60,359 nucleotides of DNA, taken from positions 1 to 60,359 of the forward strand of contig NZ_QSOP01000014.1 of NCBI RefSeq assembly GCF_003436275.1. The letters run 5' to 3'. This document shows, one piece after another, positions 45,321 to 54,063 of the stretch. The notes beneath the pieces are model-generated. The model had not been told where the DNA came from. It was given only the letters and a program-made list of their open reading frames with translations, and made no database searches. Made by a program: the position numbers and the translations under genes. The stretch is from Collinsella sp. TM09-10AT. Lineage in GTDB: Bacteria > Actinomycetota > Coriobacteriia > Coriobacteriales > Coriobacteriaceae. The stretch's first letter is position 1; each line of letters starts with the position of its first letter.

Positions 45321-45412
45321 GAGAGTGGATAATCTCCCGTTTTTGGCCTATACCAGCGCTAAAAGTGGGAGATTATCCACTCTCATCGAGCAAGTGTCCG
45401 AAATTCCGCCCT
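45321..45412. repeat. Intergenic palindromic repeat, family A copy 2 (inverted)
   Basis: GAGAGTGGATAATCTCCC (45321-45338) pairs perfectly with 45367-45384 around a 28-nt loop. The right flank (45385-45412, with AGTGTCCGAAATTCCGCC) matches in reverse complement the left flank of copy 1 at 1243-1272. Confidence 0.82.
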
Positions 45413-45534
45413 CATTCCTTCTTAGGACCCTCCGTCCCCGAGGATTCGAGGCTCGTCTGCCGAATGGTTGATGCGGCAACGATGTCGCCATGTCACACTC
45501 ATAGGTGGCCTGACCCAACCTGGAAGGAGCCTCC

Positions 45535-46185
45535 ATGAGCCTTGACAACGTAACCCTGCGCGCCGCCACGCTCGATGACCTGGCCGGCATCGCCGCCATC
45601 TACAACCAGCTGTGGTGCAACACGCTGCGCAACCGCGGCGACGTCGAAGCTGCCGATTTCTGCGCGCGCTTTAACATCGCCATGCAGCTGCAGCGCTCCC
45701 CCATCGCACTCGTCGCCGAGACCGAGGGCCGCATTATCGCCGCCTGCTGCATCGGCATCTTCGAGGACGGCAAGCCGCGCACCAATCCCACGTGGGAGCC
45801 CTGCTATAACGAGATGTTTGCCCAGGCAACCGAGATGGCAAAGACCGCCGATGCCAAGCTCGAGGGCTCGCTCTTTGGAGACAGCCGCGAAAAGGCCACA
45901 GCGGATCGCTTTGCCGCCACAGGCAACGAATATGCCCAGGGTCAACTCAACTTGATTATCATTATGCCTGAATGGCAGGGCAAGGGACTCGGCCGCAAGC
46001 TCATCGACCTTGCGCGCGCCGAACTCGCCAAAGCCGGGTGCACCAAATTCTTCCTGATGAGCGACTGCAACTCCGACTGGCAGTTCTACGAGCACCTCAA
46101 CATGAAACGCATCCTCGAGGACCACAGCCAGGACACCGGCGACGGCTTCATCGTCTACATGTACGGCGGCAACACCCAGGACTAA
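45535..46185 (+). CDS. GNAT family N-acetyltransferase
   Basis: A 216-residue acetyltransferase. The acetyl-CoA-binding segment reads LIIIMPEWQGKGLGRKLIDLA (about 140-160), followed by GCTKFFLMSDCNSDWQFYEHL. The N-terminal RAATLDDLAGIAAIYNQ is also typical. AAGGAGCC precedes the ATG. The substrate is unknown. It stands alone. Confidence 0.88.
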   Translation: MSLDNVTLRAATLDDLAGIAAIYNQLWCNTLRNRGDVEAADFCARFNIAMQLQRSPIALVAETEGRIIAACCIGIFEDGKPRTNPTWEPCYNEMFAQATEMAKTADAKLEGSLFGDSREKATADRFAATGNEYAQGQLNLIIIMPEWQGKGLGRKLIDLARAELAKAGCTKFFLMSDCNSDWQFYEHLNMKRILEDHSQDTGDGFIVYMYGGNTQD

Positions 46186-46203
46186 CCCGCCAATATGGAC
46201 CAG

Positions 46204-46240
46204 AACCACCACAAAGGTGCCTGTCCCCTTTGTGGTGGTT
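46204..46240 (+). repeat. Family C-type hairpin with AACCACCACAAA stem
   Basis: AACCACCACAAA (46204-46215) pairs perfectly with 46229-46240 around the 13-nt loop GGTGCCTGTCCCC. It lies 18 nt past the GNAT stop. The stem has no similarity to the common CCTGCCAAAA stem. Confidence 0.75.
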
Positions 46241-46323
46241 TGGAGCTCGATGCGGCGGAATGCTAGACTTGCGACGTATCAATTTGGGCCAAAACACAGG
46301 GCATACGCAGGGAAGGAGATGCC

Positions 46324-46503
46324 GTGGCGTCGCTTGCACCGTTCAAAACGTTCATTGCGCCCGCCACCAAAATCGTCGCCCGACTGCGAGGCTCGCTCAC
46401 CTACAACAACGTGCCCTGCACCGCTCAAACACGCCCCTACCTGGGCCACGTCCCCTACTTTGCACCCAAGCTCGTTTCCGATCCCGAGCAGCGTGAGCAG
46501 TAA
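46324..46503 (+). CDS. Small uncharacterised protein (59 residues)
   Basis: GTG start at 46324 with a strong GGAAGGAG six bases upstream and TAA at 46501-46503. It reads VASLAPFKTFIAPATKIVARL, then LRGSLTYNNVPCTAQTRPYLG and ends LVSDPEQREQ. Codon use (G/C third positions) matches the neighbours. Basic first half. Not recognised; it could be a real small gene or the surviving N-terminal part of a longer gene, since no adjoining frame continues it. It converges with the permease gene at 46539. Confidence 0.5.
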   Translation: MASLAPFKTFIAPATKIVARLRGSLTYNNVPCTAQTRPYLGHVPYFAPKLVSDPEQREQ

Positions 46504-46538
46504 TCCAAGATGCATCTAGCACCGCACAACTCGCGGCG

Positions 46539-47948
46539 CTACTGTTTTGGTGCAAAGCGACCTGTCCCCCTTGCGCCAACGCCGGGATTGTCGATGCTGC
46601 GACCGCGGCGCGATATGAGGCGCGAAACCTCGCCCAGCAACACGCCGATCACCACACCCATGAGGATCGGCAACTTTGACATCTCGGCGGGCGAGCTGTT
46701 AAGCGGCACGATTGTCGCAACAATCGAAAGCACGAACTCCACCACGGGAATCGCAAGCGCCACCGCGAGCACCTTGCCCTCGAAAGGCGCACGGAACACA
46801 CGCGAGCGATTATCGTGCTTGCGCAGACGCCAAAACGCTGGGAACATGGGGATATAGCTCATGAGCAGAAAGACGACGTTCATCGAGAAGAAGACCCAAA
46901 AGACGTCGGAACCCTCACCCAGCGGAATCTGGAGCAGCAGCACCAGACTGGCAAAACAGCCGTTAATGAGCGCCGAGCCGTTGGGCATGCCGGTCTTTTT
47001 GGACACCAACGCAAAGGGACGCGGCATGTTGCCATGGCGCGCGGCATAGCTCGCTACGTTGTTGACGCCAAAGCTCCAGCAGATCATATTGGCGAACAGC
47101 GTCACCAAAAAGGCCACGCCCACGACCATCGTCAGCGGGTGGGTGCGCCCCACCATAGCGGCGGCTGCGTCCACAATGCCCGAATCGAGTGAAAGATGCT
47201 CGGTGGGAACCGCGGCTCCAATGCCAATGCCACAGATGATGTAGATCGCCGCAATGGCCACGCCACCGGCAATAACCGCCTTGGGGATATCACGCGACGG
47301 GTTCTTCATCGTGCTGGCAAAGGTCGCGACCACCTCAAAGCCCATAAAGTTGAACAGGATAATCGATAGGTACGTCAACGAATTGGTGTCGCCCAGATCT
47401 GGAATGAAGGTCTTAAACGACATGTCGTTGGCAAAGCCGTTGTTGCAGGCAAACCAGATGCCGATGATTCCCACCACGGCGGTAATGAGCACCTTGATGA
47501 CGGCGCCGCCATCCATGACCCAATCGGCCTCGGCCACCGGCTGCATTGCCATGACCGTGACGCCCCACACAAAGGTAAGCTCGATGGCAATTCGGACCCC
47601 AAGCGAAAATTCGATGCCCCATACCGCATTGATGACACTGGGGAACATGCAGGCGATACTTGCCACCCACAGTGGAAAGTTGACCCAATAGCACCAGGAG
47701 CAGCGTGCACCCCAACGGTCTCCCAAGCCCAGGCGAACCCAGTCGTACAGGCCGCCCTCGGAATCGAACGCCGTACCGAGCTCGGCCACCACCAGGCCAT
47801 AGGGAAGCAAAAACGTAATGATAAGGAAGATCCACCAGAAGAACTGCACGTTACCCATGGCAGATGCCGGAGCAGCCGCCTCGATGGTAAAGACAACGCA
47901 GATAACCGAGAGGATGACCTCGAACAGGGAGAACTTTTTACCTGCCAT
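46539..47948 (-). CDS. APC-family amino acid/polyamine permease, paralog of AguD
   Basis: A 469-residue, about twelve-helix APC transporter, strongly alike the permease at 50068-51507 over the whole length (both contain FFWWIFLI, TFLLPYG and AELGT near the start and YDWVRLGLGDRWGAR-type loops). The family exchanges amino acids or polyamines; the paralog sits in the agmatine cluster, so an agmatine/putrescine or related antiporter is plausible. The C-terminus ends ARGTGRFAPKQ encoded by a C-type hairpin (46548-46578), where the paralog has an unrelated tail. The small frame 47938-48120 overlaps its start. Confidence 0.88.
   Translation of the reverse strand: MAGKKFSLFEVILSVICVVFTIEAAAPASAMGNVQFFWWIFLIITFLLPYGLVVAELGTAFDSEGGLYDWVRLGLGDRWGARCSWCYWVNFPLWVASIACMFPSVINAVWGIEFSLGVRIAIELTFVWGVTVMAMQPVAEADWVMDGGAVIKVLITAVVGIIGIWFACNNGFANDMSFKTFIPDLGDTNSLTYLSIILFNFMGFEVVATFASTMKNPSRDIPKAVIAGGVAIAAIYIICGIGIGAAVPTEHLSLDSGIVDAAAAMVGRTHPLTMVVGVAFLVTLFANMICWSFGVNNVASYAARHGNMPRPFALVSKKTGMPNGSALINGCFASLVLLLQIPLGEGSDVFWVFFSMNVVFLLMSYIPMFPAFWRLRKHDNRSRVFRAPFEGKVLAVALAIPVVEFVLSIVATIVPLNSSPAEMSKLPILMGVVIGVLLGEVSRLISRRGRSIDNPGVGARGTGRFAPKQ
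46548..46578 (-). repeat. C-type hairpin inside the 3' end of the permease gene
   Basis: TGGTGCAA (46548-46555) against TTGCGCCA (46571-46578), one wobble, with loop core GCGACCTGTCCCC. It encodes the last residues of the permease; the stop follows directly. A likely insertion that replaced the original C-terminus. Confidence 0.6.
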
Positions 47949-48120
47949 GGCACGCTTCCCCTACAGCAAAAAGGATGGCATCTGTACCGAAGGCGCAGCC
48001 CAAGGTAGGGTTGCAGGCCGCGTCACCGGTGCAGGTGCCATCCCAAAGAGAAGAGAGGATGCAATTGTTGGACCAACGCTCGCGGAACAGGCGCGTGTAG
48101 ATAACGATACGCTGGTACAT
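47938..48120 (-). CDS. Possible small Cys-rich protein overlapping the permease start
   Basis: A 60-residue frame starting MYQRIVIYTRLFRERW with GGAG six bases before the ATG at 48120, ending 11 bases into the permease gene. Six cysteines, for example NNCILSSLWDGTCTGDAAC and PTLGCAFG. G/C-rich third positions at the start, less clear at the end. Not recognised. It could be a leader peptide coupling translation to the permease, a small regulatory protein, or chance. Confidence 0.35.
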   Translation of the reverse strand: MYQRIVIYTRLFRERWSNNCILSSLWDGTCTGDAACNPTLGCAFGTDAILFAVGEACHGR

Positions 48121-48177
48121 AGATACTCCGATCAAAACGGCCGCGATTGCGACCGGAATCTTTTGGCAATTGAAGAC

Positions 48178-48246
48178 GCGTCTGACCTGGGATATTCAAG
48201 CGAACAATTGGCCTAACCCGCAATAAATCCCAGATCAGACGCGTAC
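48178..48246. repeat. Hairpin (18-bp arms) in the aguA-permease gap
   Basis: ACGCGTCTGACCTGGGAT (48178-48195) pairs with 48229-48246, one wobble. It is the first of four consecutive hairpins in 48178-48479. Confidence 0.65.
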
Positions 48247-48262
48247 TCAATCAAAGAGGCGG

Positions 48263-48294
48263 GCACTCCGAAGTGGAGGCAACGGAGTGCCCAA
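48263..48294. repeat. Hairpin GGGCACTCCG in the aguA-permease gap
   Basis: GGGCACTCCG (48263-48272) pairs perfectly with CGGAGTGCCC (48285-48294), 12-nt loop. Confidence 0.6.
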
Positions 48295-48299
48295 AGAAA

Positions 48300-48393
48300 A
48301 ACCCAGCCGACCAAGACATCGAATAAACCGACCATCAATGCCCCGAGATGGTCACGGTGCGATTCACCGACTGTCCGATTGATCGGCTGGGTT
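48300..48393 (-). terminator. Terminator-like long hairpin downstream of aguA
   Basis: AACCCAGCCGA (48300-48310) pairs perfectly with TCGGCTGGGTT (48383-48393). In minus sense the stem is followed by TTTTTCTTTGGG, a good T-run, about 100 nt past the aguA stop. Likely ends the agmatine transcript. Confidence 0.65.
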
Positions 48394-48396
48394 TCT

Positions 48397-48479
48397 GAGG
48401 TGCGGCAGATTCCCGTGAAAGAGGAGCGCCGCGTACTTTGGTACGCAAGCGACGAATAAACGGGAAGGTGCCGTGCCTC
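48397..48479 (-). repeat. Nested hairpin directly after aguA
   Basis: GAGGTGCGGCAGATTCCCGT (48397-48416) pairs with 48460-48479 at 16 of 20 positions, and an inner GCGTAC/GTACGC stem (48431-48446) has loop TTTG. It begins 14 nt past the aguA stop. Confidence 0.6.
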
Positions 48480-48493
48480 GGGAAGACAGACAA

Positions 48494-49699
48494 TTACGCG
48501 GACGGCTCCTGCTGAGTAATGCAGTGGATGTTGCCGCCACCGAAGACGACCTGCTCGGACTGAACGCCGACGCACTTGTAGACACCCTCGCCCCAGACCT
48601 CGTCGTAGATCTTCTGGAGCGTGTCGACGGCCAGCTGGTCGTTCTCGTCGCCGTACTGCGGGACGATAACGCCGTGGTTGGTCACGAGGTAGTTCATGTA
48701 GGAGGCGATCAGCGGCTCGTCGGGGACGCGCGGCTCGGCGTTCTCGTCGGCGTCGATGGTGTCGCAGGAAGCCTGGTCCATGAACAGCGGGTTCACGGGC
48801 ATGCAGAGCTTGTAGACCTTCATCTTGCGGCCCTTGGCGTCGACGGCGTTGGAGAGGGTCTCGTAGGCAGCGTGGCACTGCTCGTAGAACGGATACTCGG
48901 GATCGTCGGTCCAAATGCAGGCCATGACGCCCGGCGCGATGAACGTGGCGACGTCGTCGATGTGGCCGTTGGTCTCCTCGGGGTCGATGCCCTCCTTGAC
49001 CCAGATGACCTTCTCGACACCCAGGTAATCCTTGAGGTGCTCGTCCATGTAGGCGCGAAGCTCCTCGCTCCAGGGCTCAAACTTCTTGCGGTACTTGGGC
49101 CAGATGGACTCGGGATCCTCTTCCTCCTCCAGAACCGCAGAGCAGGTGCGGCCCGGGGAAAGCAGGCACTGGTCGGTCACGACAAGGGTGCCCTCGCCGT
49201 CGACGGTGATGGAGCCGCCCTCGAGGATCATGTCGTCGGGACGATAGCGGCGGCAGCCGGAGAGCTCAGCCATCTTGAGGGCGATCTGCTCGTCCTTGTC
49301 CCACGGGAAGTACAGGCCGTCGACGAGGCCGCCGTAGGCGTTGAAGTGCCAGTGGTTGGCGCGCTTCTCGCCCTTGCCGTTGATGACGTAGGTGGCGGCA
49401 GTGTCGCGGAACCAGGCGTCGTCGGTGGTCATCTCGATGACGGTGACGTTCTCGTCGTTCTCGAAGACGGCCTTGCAGTTGGCGTAGTCGACCTGGTTGG
49501 CGCACATATAGACCGGGGTGAACTCGGAGATGGCGCGGGCGATGGCGGCATACTGCTTCTGGGCCGGCTTGGCGCCGTGGGCCCAGGTGTCGGTGCGGTG
49601 GGGCCAGCCCATCCACACGCGATCCTGCGGGGCGAACTCGGCGGGCATGAAGAAGCCGTCGGCCTTGGGGGTGGACTCGGACTCGGTGATCGTACGCAT
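48494..49699 (-). CDS. aguA: Agmatine deiminase
   Basis: A 401-residue enzyme converting agmatine to N-carbamoylputrescine and ammonia. Family signatures: MPAEFAPQDRVWMGWPHR, TTDDAWFRDTAATYV, EGGSITVDGEGTLV, TNGHIDDVATF (catalytic His/Asp) and GGGNIHCITQQEP with the catalytic Cys near residue 393. GGAGGAAATCTT precedes the ATG at 49699. It is third in the row ptcA-aguD-aguA. The pathway gives ATP through carbamoyl phosphate if a carbamate kinase exists elsewhere. Confidence 0.95.
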   Translation of the reverse strand: MRTITESESTPKADGFFMPAEFAPQDRVWMGWPHRTDTWAHGAKPAQKQYAAIARAISEFTPVYMCANQVDYANCKAVFENDENVTVIEMTTDDAWFRDTAATYVINGKGEKRANHWHFNAYGGLVDGLYFPWDKDEQIALKMAELSGCRRYRPDDMILEGGSITVDGEGTLVVTDQCLLSPGRTCSAVLEEEEDPESIWPKYRKKFEPWSEELRAYMDEHLKDYLGVEKVIWVKEGIDPEETNGHIDDVATFIAPGVMACIWTDDPEYPFYEQCHAAYETLSNAVDAKGRKMKVYKLCMPVNPLFMDQASCDTIDADENAEPRVPDEPLIASYMNYLVTNHGVIVPQYGDENDQLAVDTLQKIYDEVWGEGVYKCVGVQSEQVVFGGGNIHCITQQEPSA

Positions 49700-50067
49700 A
49701 AGATTTCCTCCAAATCGAACGATCGCTTGCTGCGGGCGGGTTACCCGCAGCCTAAAACCAAGAGATGGTAGGCGCCCGTTCCCCGGCAAAGGTCGGGGCG
49801 CCCGGTGCCGGTTTTCACGGAATCGCACCGGCAAGCGACGACGTAACCAAGTGCGTGGAGACAAAACGCACGAAGGATACGGAAGAGAGATTGGGGTGGG
49901 CGGTGGTTACCGGAGCTATCGCTCACACCCACCCCGGGGGAATGGTTAGCAAACCTGTCGCTTGGACACGCCTCCGAAGAGGCTAGAGTGCCCGGAGTCG
50001 GGAGCGACAAGCCCGACGAAGCGCGCGTTGGTACACGAGGAGGGTTGGAGCCCCAGAACCGGGTGCT
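49700..50067 (-). other. 368-bp structured aguD-aguA spacer
   Basis: No reading frame of note. Several short stems: GCTGCGGG/CCCGCAGC (49729-49736 with 49744-49751), GGGGTGGG/CCCACCCC (49893-49900 with 49928-49935), and others around 49770-49830 (GGCGCCC, TGCCGGT). It could be a long 5' leader of aguA or a processing/attenuation region. No known riboswitch pattern was recognised. Confidence 0.4.
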
Positions 50068-51507
50068 CTAGTTCTCCTCGGCCTCGGCGGCCTCCTCAGC
50101 GAGACGCTGGGCTGCGAGCTCAGGGGTCAGACCCTTGTACTCGGTCTCGCGGCCCTTAGCGCTGACGACGCGGACGACCTCGCCGATGAGCACGAGCACG
50201 ATGAAGATAACGATCATCGGGACCTTGTCGCCAATTTCAGCAGCGGAGAACGGGATCAGCGTGGCAACGATGGCAAGAACCAGCTCGATGCAGGGGATGG
50301 CCAGCATGACCTTCATCATGGCGCCCTTAAACGGGAACGTGAAGATGCGCTCACGGTTGGGGTCGTTCTTACGAAGGTTGAGGAACGCCGGGAACATCGG
50401 GATGTAGGTCAACAGCAGGAAGACGACAGAGGTGCCAAAGAGCATCCAGAAGACACCGTTGGAGATGGCGTCGATGGGAACGAGCTGCAGGCACAGCACC
50501 AGGGAGGCAACGACAGCGTTGACCAGGTTGGCGCCGTTGGGCATGTCGTCATCCGAGATCATCGAGGCGAAGACCTTGGGCATGTTGCCGTGCTCGGCAG
50601 CGTAGCGAGCAACGGAGTTAACGCCGAAGGACCAAGCGGCCATGTTGGCGAACAGGGTGATCAGGAAGGCGATGCAGATGACCTTAAAGATCATGGAGTC
50701 GCCCACCATGGTCTGGACTGCGACGATCATGCCGTAGTCGGGATCGATGGAGTCGGCCGGCACGGCGGCGCCGATGCCAAAGCCAGCGAACAGGTAGATC
50801 ACGGCGATGGACAGGCCACCGACGATGATGGCCTTGGGGATATCGCGAGCGGGATCGGCCATGTCGTCGGTCATGGTGCAGATGACCTCGAAGCCCATGA
50901 AGTTAAAGATGATGATCGACAGGTAACCGAGAGCGTTGGTGTTGGTGAGCTCGGGCAGGAAGGTGGCAGCGGACATGTCGTTCGCAAAACCGTTCTCCAT
51001 GGCATACCAAATGCCCAAAGCGCCAACGATAACGGCGACGGCGACCTTGATGATGGCGCCACCGTTAAGGACCCACTCGGAGTCGGCCGCCTTGGAGCGG
51101 CCCATGAGATAGACGATCCACACAAAGGCAAGATCGATACCCATCTTGGCGATCAAGTTGAACTCGACGCCAAAGACCATGCCCAAAATGTCGGGGAACA
51201 TGGTAGCCAGCGAGGCGATCCACAGCGGGTAGTTGACCCAGTAGTAGTACGAGATGCGGGCGCCCCATTTGTCGCCCAGGCCATCGCGTACCCAGTCGTA
51301 AATGCCGCCCTCGCCGTCATAGGTGGTACCGAGCTCGGCAACAACCATGCCGTAGGGAAGCAGGAAGGTCAGGATCAGGAAGATCCACCAGAAGAACTGC
51401 TGGTTGCCAATGGCAGCAGCAGGAGCGGCGGCCTCGCAAACGAAGACGACGCAGATGATGGTCGAAATGACCGTCAAAAAGGAAAGCTTTTTCTTTCCGT
51501 CGCTCAT
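50068..51507 (-). CDS. aguD: Agmatine/putrescine antiporter (APC family)
   Basis: A 479-residue APC-family permease with about twelve helices (CEAAAPAAAIGNQQFFWWIF, LPYGMVVAELGTTYDGEGGIYDW). Position between ptcA and aguA matches aguD of the agmatine deiminase operons of lactic acid bacteria, where it exchanges agmatine for putrescine. AAGGAGCTCATC precedes the ATG. Substrate inferred from context. Confidence 0.85.
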   Translation of the reverse strand: MSDGKKKLSFLTVISTIICVVFVCEAAAPAAAIGNQQFFWWIFLILTFLLPYGMVVAELGTTYDGEGGIYDWVRDGLGDKWGARISYYYWVNYPLWIASLATMFPDILGMVFGVEFNLIAKMGIDLAFVWIVYLMGRSKAADSEWVLNGGAIIKVAVAVIVGALGIWYAMENGFANDMSAATFLPELTNTNALGYLSIIIFNFMGFEVICTMTDDMADPARDIPKAIIVGGLSIAVIYLFAGFGIGAAVPADSIDPDYGMIVAVQTMVGDSMIFKVICIAFLITLFANMAAWSFGVNSVARYAAEHGNMPKVFASMISDDDMPNGANLVNAVVASLVLCLQLVPIDAISNGVFWMLFGTSVVFLLLTYIPMFPAFLNLRKNDPNRERIFTFPFKGAMMKVMLAIPCIELVLAIVATLIPFSAAEIGDKVPMIVIFIVLVLIGEVVRVVSAKGRETEYKGLTPELAAQRLAEEAAEAEEN

Positions 51508-51639
51508 GATGAGCTCCTTCGCTCAGTCTTGGACAGATCCGAGGCCCAAGGTACTAAGGCAATTGCCTGAGCCTCGGTGAGCGGGCGACAGGAGACGAGC
51601 ATCCGCCGCCCGCAAACGTGCGTTTAGCAGGCTTAAGGC

Positions 51640-52713
51640 TTAGAGCTGCTCGAGAGCCTCGAGAGCGGCGTGAAGCTCGGCCTTGGCGGAGTACTCGACA
51701 CCCTCGTCGTTGAGCGGGGCGCGCTTGCCCAGGGCAGCGAGGAGAGCACGGATGGAGTGCTTGCGGTTCTCGGCCTCGACCCAGCACAGGGAGCGCTCGG
51801 GATCGTCCATAACCTCGTCGACGACTTCCTCGTTGCGAGTGGCCGGCAGGCAGTGCATGAACTTGGAGTTGGGGCCGGCGAAGTTCATCATGTCCATGGT
51901 GACCTGATACTTGGGGTAGAACACGTCCATGTAGTTCTCGCCCGAGACCTCCTCGTCGTACAGGCCATACCACACGTCGGTGTAGATGAAGTCGGCGCCC
52001 TTGATGCACTCGATGTCGTCGGAGATGACGACGGAGCCGCCGGAGACCTTGCAGTTCTCCTCGGCGATGGCCATCATCTGCTTGCCGAACTCGGCGCGCT
52101 CCTCAACGGTGCCAACGTGCAGGCCGCCGTCGGGGATCTGGTGGCCCCTGGGTCCAAACTGGACAAACTTCATGCCGACCTTGGAGGCGATGAACATGAG
52201 GGAGACGCAGACCTGGGTGGCGTCGCCGATGAAGGCCAGGGTGCAGTCCTCGATCTTCTTGCCCTCGGGGAGGTTCTCGAGCATGGTCATGAGGTCGCCC
52301 ATCTCCTGCGTGGGATGGTTGAACTCGGACATGCCATTGATGACGGGCACGGCGGAACCCTTGGCGAGGCCGACGACGTCCTTGTGACGGTCAACGCGAG
52401 CCATCATGATGTCGAGCAGGTCGCCCATGACGCGAGCGGTGTCGCCCAGGGACTCGTGGCCACCGAGCTGAATGGTGCCAGGGCCATAGAACTGAGCGTG
52501 GCCGCCGAGGTCGCACATGGCGGTCTCGAAGGAAAGACGGGTGCGGGTGGAAACCTGCTGGAAGATCATGCCAAGGCTCTGGTTGCGGAGCAGGTGCGGA
52601 TAATAGCCGTCAACCTTGATGGCCTTCTTCATTGCCAGGCCAAGATCCTCGATAGCCAGGATCTGCTCTTTTGTGAAGTCGTTGGTGTCGATGAAATCCT
52701 TAGGCAGCGCCAT
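51640..52713 (-). CDS. ptcA: Putrescine carbamoyltransferase
   Basis: A 357-residue transcarbamylase. Carbamoyl-phosphate motif STRTR (55-59), [22 protein letters not shown], and [15 protein letters not shown]. The phrases [18 protein letters not shown] and [16 protein letters not shown] match putrescine carbamoyltransferase of the agmatine pathway better than ornithine carbamoyltransferases, from memory. With agmatine deiminase next door the role is phosphorolysis of carbamoylputrescine to putrescine and carbamoyl phosphate. GGAAAGGAATC precedes the ATG at 52713. First gene of the cluster. Confidence 0.9.
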   Translation of the reverse strand: MALPKDFIDTNDFTKEQILAIEDLGLAMKKAIKVDGYYPHLLRNQSLGMIFQQVSTRTRLSFETAMCDLGGHAQFYGPGTIQLGGHESLGDTARVMGDLLDIMMARVDRHKDVVGLAKGSAVPVINGMSEFNHPTQEMGDLMTMLENLPEGKKIEDCTLAFIGDATQVCVSLMFIASKVGMKFVQFGPRGHQIPDGGLHVGTVEERAEFGKQMMAIAEENCKVSGGSVVISDDIECIKGADFIYTDVWYGLYDEEVSGENYMDVFYPKYQVTMDMMNFAGPNSKFMHCLPATRNEEVVDEVMDDPERSLCWVEAENRKHSIRALLAALGKRAPLNDEGVEYSAKAELHAALEALEQL

Positions 52714-53042
52714 GTCGATTCCTTTCCGCCGGTCGTGCCGACTATTGCTATGAGGCGCTCGAACATCACGCCTCGTGTTGACAAGACCATCATTCACCCG
52801 TATGCAATTTTTACCTAGTTTATTCGGGATTAAAGACCGTTCACGGAGTTACATCCCCTCTAAACCAATATAAACCCGCAGGTAGCCAGCTTGCAGGGGG
52901 TTTACTATCTAGAACCGCGAACGGTATACGGCTATGCTGTATCTCGGCGCCTAATCCGCAATGGAACGAAGGGTTGAGACGTCTATATCCCACAAGGTAT
53001 ACAGAGCTCGGCCATAGATTAAATGAGATGGGACGGTGACAG
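52714..53042. promoter_or_regulatory. Divergent ptcA/regulator control region
   Basis: 329 bp with no gene. Contains a hairpin TAAACCCGCA (52871-52880) with TGCAGGGGGTTTA (52892-52904), and a spaced inverted repeat ACCGTTC (52836-52842) with GAACGGT (52919-52925) that could bind a dimeric regulator. A promoter for ptcA and one for the LuxR-type gene must lie here. Sites not proven. Confidence 0.4.
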
Positions 53043-54008
53043 ATGAACACCCTGATGTTCTTCTATACCCTAGCAATACTCGTGATCTGTATTGTGACGG
53101 CAGTGCTTTCGCTTGCCGCCTATGCCTCGTCTCGTCGACGCTTCTTTGTCTATGGCAGCGGCGTATTTATCTGCTATGCCATCGAGATGACCGAGATTTT
53201 CTTTTTTGAATACACGCTGCAAAACCAGAGTTTTCCGGCCAACGACTATTACTCCATTACCATGCCTGTGTTGCGGACCCTTGTGGCGACCGCTTCGCAG
53301 GCTTTTATTTGGCTGATTGCCATGGACTTGCTCGACAAACATTCTAAAAAGCAGTTCGCTATCCCCGTCTTAACGTTTTTGCTGTGCGAGTCGCTGATTA
53401 TCGTCGCTGTCCCCTACGGCCCCATTCATCAATGGCTCTACTACACGATGCGTCAGGTATTCCTTGTTTTCGTGGGGCTATATATCTTTTGGACGGCACG
53501 CAAGAGCACACAAGTCGAGCTGAAGGCACGTGTCAACAACCAACAAAAGCACCTGATTATCGGCGCTATTCTGGTCGGTTGCATCGTTGCCGAGGATTTC
53601 TACAACATTCTGATTGTCCCCATGAGTCTGGCGCCCTCTTGGCTGCAACTATATCTGTCCGAGCGCAACTTTAGCGAAAACGTCTTTGCCTGCTACTTTG
53701 CGATTCTGCTGATCATCTACTCCTACCACGTGCTTTCAATCCGCATGCAGGAGGCGCCCGAGGAAAAGAACGTCAGCGATCTTGATCGACACATCGAAGA
53801 GCAGATGCCCTTCTATCGCAACGCCTACAAGCTCTCCAACCGCGAGACCGAAGTCATGCGTCTGGTTGTGTTGGGCAAATCGAACCAAGAGATCGCTGAC
53901 GAGCTCTTCCTTGCCGTGGGTACCGTCAAGACCCACATCCACAACATCCTGGTCAAAACCGAACAGCAAAACCGCACGACGCTCATCCTCCACTTTTGGA
54001 AGCGATAA
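53043..54008 (+). CDS. aguR: Membrane LuxR-type regulator, AguR-like
   Basis: A 321-residue protein with about seven hydrophobic segments (about residues 5-225) and a C-terminal LuxR helix-turn-helix (about 260-320): LSNRETEVMRLVVLGKSNQE, ADELFLAVGTVKTHIHNIL. This layout equals AguR, the agmatine-sensing one-component activator encoded divergently from aguBDAC in lactic acid bacteria; here it is divergent from ptcA. Agmatine sensing is inferred from that. Start ATG with GGTGAC upstream. The stop codon runs directly into a family C hairpin. Confidence 0.8.
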   Translation: MNTLMFFYTLAILVICIVTAVLSLAAYASSRRRFFVYGSGVFICYAIEMTEIFFFEYTLQNQSFPANDYYSITMPVLRTLVATASQAFIWLIAMDLLDKHSKKQFAIPVLTFLLCESLIIVAVPYGPIHQWLYYTMRQVFLVFVGLYIFWTARKSTQVELKARVNNQQKHLIIGAILVGCIVAEDFYNILIVPMSLAPSWLQLYLSERNFSENVFACYFAILLIIYSYHVLSIRMQEAPEEKNVSDLDRHIEEQMPFYRNAYKLSNRETEVMRLVVLGKSNQEIADELFLAVGTVKTHIHNILVKTEQQNRTTLILHFWKR

Positions 54009-54047
54009 CCTGCCAAAAAGGGACAGGTTTATTTTGGCAGGTTTTAT
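54007..54047 (+). repeat. Family C hairpin, copy 7, starting at the aguR stop codon
   Basis: The stop TAA merges with AACCTGCCAAAAAGGGACAG; the closing arm TTTTGGCAGG and TTTTAT follow. Plus-strand sense, same as the gene. Confidence 0.9.
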
Positions 54048-54063
54048 CTGGGTAAACGCAAAA

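Noticed and set aside
48473..49771. 432-codon plus-strand frame opposite aguA
   Set aside because: Antisense shadow; aguA catalytic motifs are on the minus strand.
49700..50067. Riboswitch in the aguA leader
   Set aside because: Several stems but no arrangement matching a riboswitch class I know; kept only as structured leader.
51640..52713. Ornithine carbamoyltransferase (argF)
   Set aside because: Shared motifs fit both, but agmatine deiminase context and GYYPHLL/WYGLY segments favour putrescine carbamoyltransferase.
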